DNA from: Candidatus Gastranaerophilales bacterium | GTDB taxonomy: Bacteria > Cyanobacteriota > Vampirovibrionia > Gastranaerophilales > Gastranaerophilaceae | Direction: 5' to 3' | Assembly (NCBI GenBank): GCA_944322855.1 | Contig: CALUQG010000007.1 | Coordinates: forward strand, 1-64,000 | DNA: 64,000 bases | Shown here: positions 44,276 through 53,500 of the stretch, one piece after another | How the letters are laid out: each line of letters opens with the position of its first letter | Numbering within the stretch: the stretch's first letter is position 1 | Notes under the pieces: model-generated | The model's database searches: none | What the model saw: the letters and a program-made list of their open reading frames with translations, nothing else | Told to the model about the DNA's origin: nothing | Made by a program: the position numbers and the translations under genes

Positions 44276-44635
44276 TTAGTTATTGCCGGATTTTTTTCTT
44301 GCAAGCAGAGTAAAAACACTGTTAATAACAAGACCTATCAATACAAACAGACCGCCCATAATTGCAGCTTGTTTTGCAATTCCTGAAGCAGGAATAATTT
44401 TTGTTTTGTCAGGAACTTTTTTCAATTTTTCAACAATATTGCCGCCAATGTTTAAAATAGAACTAATAATTGCACCGGCTGCAAACTGGCCTATTGAATA
44501 TGCAGCGATGGCTTTTGCTCTGGAAGGTTTATGCGCTTTTTCTTCTGCAATAGATTGTTGTTTGGGGGTATCTCCAAAGTTTGTGTTTTGTTTTTGGTAA
44601 GTGTTCAAATTGACAGTATTCAGTGGTTGTATCAT
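44276..44635 (-). CDS. small two-helix membrane protein, 119 aa
   Basis: No family recognised. Polar N-terminus with QNTNFGDTPK (residues ~16-25), then two hydrophobic segments (~44-66 and ~88-110). SD AAGGAG. It converges with the preceding gene, leaving 3 bp. It is another holder of the short N-terminal F-K/Q/G pattern. Confidence 0.7.
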   Translation of the reverse strand: MIQPLNTVNLNTYQKQNTNFGDTPKQQSIAEEKAHKPSRAKAIAAYSIGQFAAGAIISSILNIGGNIVEKLKKVPDKTKIIPASGIAKQAAIMGGLFVLIGLVINSVFTLLARKKSGNN

Positions 44636-44767
44636 ACTTCTTACTCCTTTTTTACTGCTATTATAAAACCTGTATACGGATTTTTTTGCTATTCAATATG
44701 ATAAATGTAACAATACTATACGAATGTGTTACAATATAACGGAACAATGTAAGCCGGAGTATTTTCT

Positions 44768-45235
44768 ATGGATGAAAAACATTTAGTATTGGAGCAATAC
44801 AGGATATACAATGAAATGAAAGAAAGTTTTATCAACAGGTCATTTCTTGTAAACAGATTTTTTATAATTCTGACAACGATATTTTTCTTTATGATGATTA
44901 TTACAAAAATGGTTTTTCCTGATGCTTATCCGCTGCTTCTCGGGCTTGAAATTTTTGGTATGGCTGTATGTATTATGTGGATTTCTAATCAAGATGCTTA
45001 TGCAACAATTATCAAGATAAAATATAATGCTGTTATTGAAAAACTTGAAGAAGATTTGCCGAAAGCTCCGAACAAAGACGAATACAAAGAACTTACAGAC
45101 AAACGCTCAAAGAAAAGAGTTATTCTTGTCAAAGATATCCAAAAATGGTTTGCTATATTTCTTATGCTTATATTTCTCGGAAACTGCTTGATAGATATTG
45201 CAAACAGTATTATTGCTGCTTTTTTGCATATTTAA
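44768..45235 (+). CDS. membrane protein with RipA-like features, 155 aa
   Basis: Two to three hydrophobic segments (residues ~32-52, 57-77 and ~127-150) enclose a soluble central part. The pattern YRIYNEMKESFINRSFLVN, then a helix pair, then W.S..DAYATIIKIKYNAVIEKLEEDLP resembles the RipA-family octameric membrane proteins, but I hold that only loosely. SD GGAG. Confidence 0.5.
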   Translation: MDEKHLVLEQYRIYNEMKESFINRSFLVNRFFIILTTIFFFMMIITKMVFPDAYPLLLGLEIFGMAVCIMWISNQDAYATIIKIKYNAVIEKLEEDLPKAPNKDEYKELTDKRSKKRVILVKDIQKWFAIFLMLIFLGNCLIDIANSIIAAFLHI

Positions 45236-45308
45236 AAAGAAAAGATAAATTTTTCTTTTAAATTGTTGAATAATACATTATAATAGACTCAATAAGGATA
45301 GGGTTATT

Positions 45309-45641
45309 ATGGAAGATTGTATATTTTGTAAAATAGCAAACAAAAAAATACCAACAGAACCGGTTTATGAGGATGAAAATACTATAGCTTTCAATGATTT
45401 AAATCCGCAGGCACCGGTGCATGTTCTTGTTATTCCTAAAAAACATTATGCTTCATTAAATGAACTGGATGACGAAAAAACCATGGCAGCACTTTTAAAA
45501 GCTGTAAAAGAAGTAGCCCGAAAGCTTGGAATAACTGATTACAGGACAGTTATAAATACCGGTAAAGAAGCCGGTCAGGAAGTTTTTCACATACATTTCC
45601 ATGTACTTGCAGGTAGACCTCTAAAATGGCCTCCGGGATAG
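45309..45641 (+). CDS. HIT family protein (HINT-like hydrolase)
   Basis: 110 aa. The N-terminal Cys pair (CIFCKI) and the histidine triad HIHFHVLAG (His-x-His-x-His near residues 98-102) identify a nucleotide-binding hydrolase of the HINT branch. SD AGGATAGGG is close to the ATG. Confidence 0.95.
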   Translation: MEDCIFCKIANKKIPTEPVYEDENTIAFNDLNPQAPVHVLVIPKKHYASLNELDDEKTMAALLKAVKEVARKLGITDYRTVINTGKEAGQEVFHIHFHVLAGRPLKWPPG

Positions 45642-45663
45642 TGTTTAAGGCAGGGTTGTTTGG

Positions 45664-47295
45664 ATGTTAAACAATTTAATTCTGATAGTTTTATTTATAT
45701 GTTTTCTTGCCGCACTGTCATATGTTTATTTGTGCCTTAAAGCAGAAGCTTCTAAAAGAAAAACCAAAAAAGGCGAGGATTTGCAAATTACTCCTGAAGA
45801 GGTTTTGAAACAGGTTGAGGCTCTTGCTGTAAATGCTGATTTTTCGACAGCACAAAAGCTTGCAAAAAAATATCTTGCACAAAATCCTTATCACCATGAA
45901 TTGCGCAGACTGCTAATCAAATTGTATATAGATACACAAAAGGAATACGAGGCTATATCAAACCTCCTTGTTCTCGTACAGTTTTATCCTGATGATTTGA
46001 GTTTGTATTTGCAGCTTGCTACTTTATATAAAAATACCCATCAAAATAAAAAAGCAATCCATTTTTATTCATATCTTTTGAGCAAAGACAAATATGACGT
46101 AAATTCAATGCGAAATCTTGCGGAACTTTATTACAACAATAAGCAGAAAGAATCCGCTTTGAAGCTTTATAAACAGCTTGTAACATATATTGATGATGAA
46201 GAAGAAAAAATTGAATACTACCAGATTATGGCAAGTATTTATATGACATACGGTGAATACAATAAAGCAATTAATCTTTATAAAAAAGTTTTGGAACATA
46301 AACCGGGAAATGTAGATGCCGTAAGGGACTTAAGAAAGATATACCTGAAACTGAAAGATACAGAAAATGTAATATATTATTCTAAAAATTTGATAGATTT
46401 AGAGCCGGATAACTATACTTATTATGAAGAGATAGTTGACTTGTTGTTCCACGTACATGCGTACGATGATGCATTAAAATATGCACAAAAAGCTCTTGAA
46501 CTTCCGACAGCTGATGTGTTTGCCATAAAAAACCTTATTGCCAAAATTTATATTTATACAGGCAGAATTGATGAAAGTATAAAACTTATCAATGAAACTA
46601 TTGTATCAGATCCTACAAATTTGCTTTTGAGCCAGACTCTTGCAATGGCATACTGCATGAATAAAGATTTTGAAATGGCAAAAAAGGTTTGTAACGATGC
46701 TTTAGAAGTTGCTGTTCCGTCTGACATAAAAGTTATACATAACAATTTGAGCACAATTCTTGCTGAAGAAGCCGTGAATCTTTTAAATCAAGGAAAAACA
46801 AAGCAGGCGTTTGAAAAATTTACAGAAGCAATGCAATACAACAATGAAAACCCTGAAATATACTACAAACTGGCAAATGCAAACAGAGCAATAAAAAATT
46901 ATTCCGAAGCAATAAGACAATGTAAAAGAGCAATCGAACTTGCCCCAGAGGTGAGTCTGTATTATGAGACTCTCGGTGATATATATTATGAGCTGCAGAA
47001 TTATATAGAAGCAAAAAAATTGTACAAAGAAGCTGTGTTTATTGATCCAAAAAATGCTCGTGCTCATACATTTTTGGGAATTTTGCAATCACGAGATAAA
47101 GAGCATGACAGTGCTCTTAAGTCTCTTGAGACTGCTTTGGCTCTTGATTCTTCCAATGTTGACATAAGATACAATCTCGCTTTGGCCTATGAAGTTGCAG
47201 GTAAAAAAGAAGAAGCAAAAGCTGAATATGAGAAAGTTCTGGAATTTGACCCGACACACAAAGAAGCTCAAAATAATCTAAAGCTATTGCAATAG
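45664..47295 (+). CDS. membrane-anchored TPR protein, 543 aa
   Basis: An N-terminal membrane helix (~3-22) is followed by roughly a dozen tetratricopeptide units (e.g. YYNLG-type LAKIYIYTGRIDESIKLINE; RYNLALAYEVAGKKEEAKAEY). It probably serves as a scaffold in the cytoplasm at the inner membrane. It follows the HIT gene by 22 nt. Confidence 0.9.
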   Translation: MLNNLILIVLFICFLAALSYVYLCLKAEASKRKTKKGEDLQITPEEVLKQVEALAVNADFSTAQKLAKKYLAQNPYHHELRRLLIKLYIDTQKEYEAISNLLVLVQFYPDDLSLYLQLATLYKNTHQNKKAIHFYSYLLSKDKYDVNSMRNLAELYYNNKQKESALKLYKQLVTYIDDEEEKIEYYQIMASIYMTYGEYNKAINLYKKVLEHKPGNVDAVRDLRKIYLKLKDTENVIYYSKNLIDLEPDNYTYYEEIVDLLFHVHAYDDALKYAQKALELPTADVFAIKNLIAKIYIYTGRIDESIKLINETIVSDPTNLLLSQTLAMAYCMNKDFEMAKKVCNDALEVAVPSDIKVIHNNLSTILAEEAVNLLNQGKTKQAFEKFTEAMQYNNENPEIYYKLANANRAIKNYSEAIRQCKRAIELAPEVSLYYETLGDIYYELQNYIEAKKLYKEAVFIDPKNARAHTFLGILQSRDKEHDSALKSLETALALDSSNVDIRYNLALAYEVAGKKEEAKAEYEKVLEFDPTHKEAQNNLKLLQ

Positions 47296-47451
47296 TTGTC
47301 TGAAAAATTACATATAAACTGTCATGCTAAATCAATTATCTCCATATTACTCTCAAGATAACAGGAAGAAAGCAGGTTTTCTGTCGGACAAAGTTTGTAT
47401 AAAAATCTAATCTACAAGTATAACAAGTTTATATTTTTTGTTAATGAACTG

Positions 47452-48240
47452 CTAATTTTCAAAATAAGGCAGTTCTTCATTTTTATCAAGTGTTCTGGCA
47501 TCTTTTTTGAAAATTTTTGATTTGTAAATACCCGATTTTGCAAGAGCATACAAAATGCTTACTTTCAAAACACCTATACCGTATTTGCAGCTTCTTAAGA
47601 AATTTATTGAAGATGCATCAGGAAAATATTTTGTAGGACAGCTTATCTGTCCGATTGTATAACCTTTATAAAAAATCAGAGCAAGCATTTCATTATCAAA
47701 AATGAAATCATCATCGCAATCTTTTAGCGGCAATGTTTCTAAAACCTGGCGGCTGAATGCACGAAATCCGGTATGGTATTCTGTTAGTCTTTCACCCATC
47801 AAAAGATTTTGAAATAGTGTTAAAAACTTATTGCATACAAATTTGTAAAAAGGCATACCCCCTTCAAGAGCACCTTTGCCTATAAATCTTGAAGCAATAC
47901 AAGCATCATATTCGTCAAACGCAATCATTGTTGCCATTGCCGGAACAAGTTTTGGTGTATATTGATAATCGGGATGCACCATAATTACAATATCAGCATC
48001 TGTCTTAAGAGCAGCTGTATAGCAGGTTTTTTGGTTGCCGCCGTATCCTTTATTTTTGTCGTGAACAATTGTTGTTATTCCCAGTTTTTTTGCAACTTCT
48101 TTTGTTTTGTCAGACGAATTGTCATCAACAAGAATAATTTCATCTACTATATCTTTGTATAATTCATTGTATGTCTGTTCCAGTGTTTTTTCTGCGTTAT
48201 ATGCAGGCATGATAACAGCTACTTTTCTATTGTTAATCAT
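47452..48240 (-). CDS. glycosyltransferase family 2 (DPM1/GtrB-like)
   Basis: 262 aa GT-A fold. Seen: VAVIMPAYNAEKTLEQT at the N-terminus, VDDNSSDKT, the metal region MVHPDYQYTP and the FRAFSR motif near residue 165. It lacks the C-terminal membrane helices of some family members. It likely transfers a sugar from a nucleotide donor to polyprenyl phosphate. The divergently transcribed neighbour is a polytopic membrane protein that could use such a lipid-linked sugar. SD AGGGGA. Confidence 0.88.
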   Translation of the reverse strand: MINNRKVAVIMPAYNAEKTLEQTYNELYKDIVDEIILVDDNSSDKTKEVAKKLGITTIVHDKNKGYGGNQKTCYTAALKTDADIVIMVHPDYQYTPKLVPAMATMIAFDEYDACIASRFIGKGALEGGMPFYKFVCNKFLTLFQNLLMGERLTEYHTGFRAFSRQVLETLPLKDCDDDFIFDNEMLALIFYKGYTIGQISCPTKYFPDASSINFLRSCKYGIGVLKVSILYALAKSGIYKSKIFKKDARTLDKNEELPYFEN

Positions 48241-48326
48241 TTTTTGTCTATCCCCTGATAAAAATATAATTTTAGAATAATTGATTATTCATAGTATAAT
48301 CAAAATCAGAGGAGAACACAATTTGT

Positions 48327-50132
48327 ATGGAAAAATTCATAAATTATGCAAAAAAATATAATCTGCAGGATTTATTTTTTATCTTTTTAGTTTCGCTTTT
48401 CTTGTTTATATTTTTCTATGCAAAACAGGATGCATACCTGGTTGATGTCGGCAGAGAAGCCTATATACCGTGGCAGATGTTGCAGGGAAAAGTCCTTTAT
48501 AAAGATATTTTCAATGTGTATGGGCCTCTCGGATATCAAATCAATGCAATTGCGTATATGATTTTCGGAGTTAACTTAAATACTTTATATCTGATGGGTT
48601 TTTTAAACTCGCTTATTGTATGTTTTACTACATATTATACTGTGAAGCTATTTTCATCAAGAAGGATTGCTCTTTGTGCAACTGCGCTGACTCTGGCTGT
48701 TTGTGTTTACATCAGGACATTTTTTAATTTTATTTTTGCGTATTCATATTCCGCTTTGTATGCATTGAGCGGTTTTTTGTTGTCGCTGTTTTTTGCTTTG
48801 TTTTATATAAAAGAAAAAAGTTTTAAATATCTTATTATTTCTTTTTTGTGTGCAGGTTTTTCCTTTGCAAACAAGATAGAAGATATACCTTATTTTATAT
48901 TTCTGTTTTTGTGTCTTCCTTTTTTTACAGGTTTTGAGAAAGATTGGAAAAAATATTTATATGCACTTTGTGCATTTCTTGTTTTTCCTGTAATATCCTT
49001 TGGCATTTTGTTATTACAGGGAGTATCTGTTGATAACCTGTTATCGGCTTATAAATATGTAACCGGTTTAATAAAAGCTCCTGCAACCGAATACTTTTAC
49101 AATGCTTACGGCTTGTATTTCAATCCGTTTTATATTCAGCTTTCTTTTGTTTATCTTTTTAAACTTCTAAAAACCGCATTGCCGTTTGCTTTACTTTTCT
49201 ATGTGCTGAATTTTTTAAATAAAAAGTTTATTGAAAATAGTTTTCTAAAAAAAATACTAAACTGTTCAGTTGTCTTTTTCATTTTGTTTGCGGTTTTCTC
49301 TACGTACAAAAAAGCTGCAGCCATCAATGTCAAAGTGTTCTGCTGGGTTGGATTATGTGCCGTTCTTGTGTTGATTGGATTTTTTGCTTTTTATTTTATA
49401 AAACTTTTGATTAATAAAAGAAATAACGGTTGCATAAATCTTACTTTTATAAAAACTGATGATTGGATGTTTTTGTTCCTGCTTGTGTCCGCAATTCTTG
49501 TTTCTCTAAAGGGGATATGGGGTATTTCTACGGAATGCTACGGAACTTTTACTCTTGCAGCGTTATTCATGCCTTTTGTTGTGTTTTTTGCAAAATATTT
49601 AGCGCTTATTAAACAGGTTGACCGCGAAACTCTTGAAAAAACTATACAAAATCTTTGTGTTGTTATTTTATTGTCTTATTTTTTTGTAAATGCGGTTAAA
49701 ATAGGCGAAAAACCCCTTTATCCAGTTGTAACGGATAGAGGTACAATTATGGTTAGAAGTGTTTTTAAATCGCAAAATGAGTTTATAAAATTTATAAAAG
49801 CCAATACACCTGTTGATGCAAAAATAGTTTCTGTACCGGAAGGCGCAATGATAAATTTCCTTTCTGAAAGGAATTCCGATAATTTCTATTACTATTTAAT
49901 TCCTGTAAATGTACAGGTTTTTGGCGAGAAAAAAATTCTGGCGGATTTTAAAAAGAACATGCCTGATTATTTTATAATGAACAATGTCCCTTATACACCT
50001 TTTAATGTCGGAAACTTCTGCAGTTACGCTTCAAAAATATGCGATTTTATTGAAAAGGAATATATTCCCATGGCTGGAGTGAATGATGGGGTGGAATTTG
50101 TTTTGTACAAGAAAAAGCCTGTGGTAAAATAA
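48327..50132 (+). CDS. polytopic membrane protein, GT39/PMT-like glycosyltransferase
   Basis: 601 aa with about eleven hydrophobic segments. The first extracytoplasmic loop contains VDVGREAYIPWQM and later VYGPLG, resembling the acidic loop of lipid-linked-sugar transferases (DPM-dependent, ArnT-like). The C-terminal ~100 residues are soluble. SD GGAG lies about 12 nt before the ATG at 48327. Paired divergently with a GT2 gene. The acceptor is unknown. Confidence 0.72.
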   Translation: MEKFINYAKKYNLQDLFFIFLVSLFLFIFFYAKQDAYLVDVGREAYIPWQMLQGKVLYKDIFNVYGPLGYQINAIAYMIFGVNLNTLYLMGFLNSLIVCFTTYYTVKLFSSRRIALCATALTLAVCVYIRTFFNFIFAYSYSALYALSGFLLSLFFALFYIKEKSFKYLIISFLCAGFSFANKIEDIPYFIFLFLCLPFFTGFEKDWKKYLYALCAFLVFPVISFGILLLQGVSVDNLLSAYKYVTGLIKAPATEYFYNAYGLYFNPFYIQLSFVYLFKLLKTALPFALLFYVLNFLNKKFIENSFLKKILNCSVVFFILFAVFSTYKKAAAINVKVFCWVGLCAVLVLIGFFAFYFIKLLINKRNNGCINLTFIKTDDWMFLFLLVSAILVSLKGIWGISTECYGTFTLAALFMPFVVFFAKYLALIKQVDRETLEKTIQNLCVVILLSYFFVNAVKIGEKPLYPVVTDRGTIMVRSVFKSQNEFIKFIKANTPVDAKIVSVPEGAMINFLSERNSDNFYYYLIPVNVQVFGEKKILADFKKNMPDYFIMNNVPYTPFNVGNFCSYASKICDFIEKEYIPMAGVNDGVEFVLYKKKPVVK

Positions 50133-50166
50133 AAAGTATCAACTCGAAACTAAAAGGTAGAAAATA

Positions 50167-50520
50167 TTGTCTGAAACAGAAGCAATAGAATTTCCCGATT
50201 GTCCAATAGAAACGATTTTTTCGTTAATCGGTCATAAATGGAAAATTTTGATAATCAGAGATTTGCTATGCGGATCAAAACGCTTTGGGGAGCTAAAAAA
50301 ATCCACGCATGCTTCACAAAAATCTCTCACAACAAACCTCAGAGAGCTTGAGGATGACGGAATCATTGAAAGAAAAGTATTTGCGCAAATTCCTCCAAAA
50401 GTCGAGTATTCTTTAACTGATATAGGATATTCTCTTGCACCGGTGCTTGAAGCAATGGCGCAATGGGGTACAGACTACAAACAGTACTGCCTTTTAAAAG
50501 CAAAAATCAAGCAGAAATAA
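50167..50520 (+). CDS. HxlR family winged-helix transcriptional regulator
   Basis: 117 aa. The typical core is visible: IGHKWKILIIRDLLCG, RFGELKK, SQKSLTTNLRELEDDGII and YSLTDIG. A Cys in DCPIE matches the N-terminal Cys that senses oxidants or electrophiles in YodB/HypR-type members, but function here is inferred. The start is TTG with AAGGTAG upstream. No obvious target gene sits beside it. Confidence 0.92.
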   Translation: MSETEAIEFPDCPIETIFSLIGHKWKILIIRDLLCGSKRFGELKKSTHASQKSLTTNLRELEDDGIIERKVFAQIPPKVEYSLTDIGYSLAPVLEAMAQWGTDYKQYCLLKAKIKQK

Positions 50521-50544
50521 TCCAAAGAATAATCCGTATAACGG

Positions 50545-51405
50545 TTATACTCCTGAGCCTTTTTGTATATCAATTTTTTTCAAGCGTTTTTCGAGTTTTT
50601 TGTACCATTTCAGCTTTTGTTTATACAGGTATTCGTAATCTTCTATTTCGCCGTGACGAATATCTTCAAATTGTTTATCGCACAAAATTTCAAAATCTTT
50701 TTCTAGTTTGTGTGTGAGTTCTTTCCGGTCAATATTGGGGTCGGTTAAAATGTAAGGCTCTCCGACTTCACACAGGACTTCGGGTTTGTCTTCTCTTAAA
50801 AACGGATAGTTTACAGCAACAGGAATAAGATTTATACCTCCGGCTTTTTTTACAACATTTTTTGCAATATAAGCCATGCCTGTTTGAAATTCTATCGGAC
50901 GAAACATGGGCGGTCTGATTATTCCCTGTGGGAAAAGCCAGAGAGTTTTTGTTTTGTCGCATAACTCTTCTACAGAATATTGCAAAGCTCTCATTGAGGC
51001 CTGTGCTGATTTTTTATTAACAGGAAATGCTCCTGCTCTTGCCAGAATAGGAAATCTGTTGAGTTCTTCAATCATCATTCTGATATCGGTTTTGAAGACT
51101 CTTCTGCAAATATTATATCCGACAATACCATCCCACCAGTTGTTGTGCGGAGCATAGATTATATTTGCAAAATCCGGGTTTCTTTTATCGTAATTTTCTT
51201 CATTTTTAATTTTTAAAGAAAAAAATCTGTGTTCCAGCATATTATAAAAAAATCTGTCAGCGACCCAGCGCCAGAAGGCATTTGGTTTTGCCGCTCTAAA
51301 TTTTTCATCTTTGTTCCTGAGTTTTGTCGGTGGAACATTGGAATATAAAATTTGATTTTCTTTATGAAGCAGATTATTCAAAGTGATAAAACTCTCCTTA
51401 TACAA
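50545..51405 (-). CDS. 1-acyl-sn-glycerol-3-phosphate acyltransferase-like (PlsC family)
   Basis: 286 aa from the TTG at 51405. Acyltransferase motifs: HNNWWD (the H(x4)D catalytic pair, ~residue 93) and LFPQGIIRPP (FPEG-type, Gln replacing Glu). The true start is uncertain: AAGGAG lies within codons 3-4, so a TTG at codon 9 is an alternative. Likely membrane-associated phospholipid or lipid A-type acyl transfer. Confidence 0.83.
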   Translation of the reverse strand: MYKESFITLNNLLHKENQILYSNVPPTKLRNKDEKFRAAKPNAFWRWVADRFFYNMLEHRFFSLKIKNEENYDKRNPDFANIIYAPHNNWWDGIVGYNICRRVFKTDIRMMIEELNRFPILARAGAFPVNKKSAQASMRALQYSVEELCDKTKTLWLFPQGIIRPPMFRPIEFQTGMAYIAKNVVKKAGGINLIPVAVNYPFLREDKPEVLCEVGEPYILTDPNIDRKELTHKLEKDFEILCDKQFEDIRHGEIEDYEYLYKQKLKWYKKLEKRLKKIDIQKGSGV

Positions 51406-51465
51406 ATTTTACTCTGTTAATACAAATTTTTGAAGATATTTAACGATTTTTTTACATTTAGGCAC

Positions 51466-52752
51466 TTATTTTTTTATATCTATAGAATAAACCGGTATTT
51501 TTCTCATATTCTCTTTCTTTCCTGCGTAAAAGTCCAGACGAATTTTTTGTGCACTAAACAGTTCGTCTTTGTCTGCGTATTCATATACAAATTTGTATTC
51601 AGGAGATTCAGTTCTGGATTTTAGAGGTTTCTTTTTCGAATAAAAACGACGGCTAAATATTTCTCTGTCTTCAAGGTTCTCTTCACCTTTGTCATAATGC
51701 AGTTTTGCAATTACAAAAAGAGAATTGAAATCGTACTTTGAATTATTTTCTATTTTGAATTTGACCCCGATTTTGTATTTGGTATCAAAGAAATTGCTTT
51801 TATACCTTAAATCTACTATGTTTATTCCAACATCTTTTTCTGTAATTACATATCTTTTCTGAAAAGTATGTATAGATTTAAGCTTGTGTTGATATAGCTC
51901 TTTTTCGATGTCCATGTTTCTTTGATAATAGTAGTTTATTAATTTCAAAAGAATTTCTTCATAAATATCAAAATTTATGATGCCGGGATCAGTTTTGTAA
52001 GTTTTTTCCATATATTTGTTAGCTGCTACGGGATCATAGTCTTTATACAATATAGCGAGTTTATAATATATAAAAGGAACTTCCTTATATAAAAGAGCTG
52101 TTTCAAGACTTTCTATTGATTTTTCTATTTTATGCTTTTTGTAATATTCGTCGGCTATTTTGTTATAGCAGTCAATTATACCGGCAATAGCGGTATCCTT
52201 TTTGTTTGAGTCAACTTTTTTGTAATAGAAAAATGCAACTTTATATTGTCTTACGGCATCAAGATATTTGCTATTCTGCCATAATGCATCTCCAAGGTTC
52301 ATATAAAAATCACCTTTTGCTATCAAAAGCGGTTTGTAATCTTTATTGTCAAGTTTTTTGACAACTGCAAGTGCTTTTTTATACTTACCGGCTTTTATAT
52401 ATAAATTTGCAAGTCCGAAAAACGGGGAATAAACCCCGTAGGGCGATTTGGATATAGCGGTTTTGTACTGTTCTTCTGCCTGTTTATAGCTGAAAAGAAG
52501 TTCATATAATCCGCCGAGCCGTACATTGATTGTATAGTCTCCGGGATTTTGGGATGCTTCTCTGAGATATTTTGTTATTAAATAACCGATGAGTTCATTG
52601 TCTTTTGTTGTATTGGAAATTCTTGCCAGCATTTTTGAATGATGTTCTGCAATAACTTTTGAACAACCTGTTGCAACTCCGGCAAGTACCAGAGCTACAA
52701 TCAATGCTATAACAACCGTACGGGCATATTCCAAAAGTTCTTTTTTATCCAT
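51466..52752 (-). CDS. membrane-anchored TPR protein, 428 aa
   Basis: An N-terminal membrane helix (~12-32) ends in VATGCSK. TPR-like repeats fill ~50-270 (LYIKAGKYKKAL, NLGDALWQNSKYLDAVRQY). The last ~130 residues form a beta-rich domain (VDLRYKSNFFDTKYKIGVKFKI). No exact family recognised. It starts 5 bp after the mgtC stop, so the two genes are likely co-transcribed. Confidence 0.8.
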   Translation of the reverse strand: MDKKELLEYARTVVIALIVALVLAGVATGCSKVIAEHHSKMLARISNTTKDNELIGYLITKYLREASQNPGDYTINVRLGGLYELLFSYKQAEEQYKTAISKSPYGVYSPFFGLANLYIKAGKYKKALAVVKKLDNKDYKPLLIAKGDFYMNLGDALWQNSKYLDAVRQYKVAFFYYKKVDSNKKDTAIAGIIDCYNKIADEYYKKHKIEKSIESLETALLYKEVPFIYYKLAILYKDYDPVAANKYMEKTYKTDPGIINFDIYEEILLKLINYYYQRNMDIEKELYQHKLKSIHTFQKRYVITEKDVGINIVDLRYKSNFFDTKYKIGVKFKIENNSKYDFNSLFVIAKLHYDKGEENLEDREIFSRRFYSKKKPLKSRTESPEYKFVYEYADKDELFSAQKIRLDFYAGKKENMRKIPVYSIDIKK

Positions 52753-52757
52753 AATTT

Positions 52758-53465
52758 TTATTCATAAAGTTCCTGAATTGAAATTGACTCAATCCCTTCA
52801 ATTGCATTTAACTCTTTATGCAAAGATTGCACAGGATTTTTGTCATATATATCAAGTTTGAAGCTGATTTTCATCAAACCTTCATTTGAAGCGGAAGCTT
52901 TCTGGTTTATTTCAAAAATAGATTTAAACCTGTCTATGATTTTTGAATATACATTGTCTGCTGTTTCAACAGAAGAATAAAAAGATACTTTGAATTTTCT
53001 TAAATTTTTTGAACTTTTGTGTATGTATTGTTTCTCAAATATTCTGATTAAAACAAGAGTACCGACTGCAAGCACTGTGCAAACAAAAGCCATAGCCGTG
53101 AAACCGCAACCGCATGCCATACCGATACTGGCAGTAATCCACAATGTTGCTGCGGTTGTTAATCCTGATATTGCATAGCCATGTCTTAATACCGTACCAC
53201 CGCCTATGAAACCTATACCTGTTAATATCTGAGCCGCAATCCTTGCAGGGTCAGCCTGAGGGCTGTGCGCATAAACAGGAAAAGCATGTATTGAAAGCAA
53301 TGTGAAAATACAAGAACCTAAACACACAAGCATGTGCGTTCTTAAACCGGCCCATTTGTTTGTGATTTCACGTTCAAAACCTATTGCAAAGCCAAGAACA
53401 ATTGCCAGCAATATGTCCAAAAGCATACTCTTCGAAATTAATATGTGTGATATAAACTCTTCCAT
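52758..53465 (-). CDS. MgtC/SapB family membrane protein
   Basis: 235 aa. Four to five membrane helices carry the MgtC core: GFAIGFEREI, GLRTHMLVCLGS, RIAAQILTGIGFIGGG and TTAATLWITASIGMACG. The C-terminal ~80 residues are a soluble ACT-like domain. MgtC-family proteins are linked to magnesium stress and virulence in other bacteria. SD AAGGAT. Confidence 0.93.
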   Translation of the reverse strand: MEEFISHILISKSMLLDILLAIVLGFAIGFEREITNKWAGLRTHMLVCLGSCIFTLLSIHAFPVYAHSPQADPARIAAQILTGIGFIGGGTVLRHGYAISGLTTAATLWITASIGMACGCGFTAMAFVCTVLAVGTLVLIRIFEKQYIHKSSKNLRKFKVSFYSSVETADNVYSKIIDRFKSIFEINQKASASNEGLMKISFKLDIYDKNPVQSLHKELNAIEGIESISIQELYE

Positions 53466-53500
53466 CTATCCTTTTTGTCCTTTAGTTCTTATTAAATATC

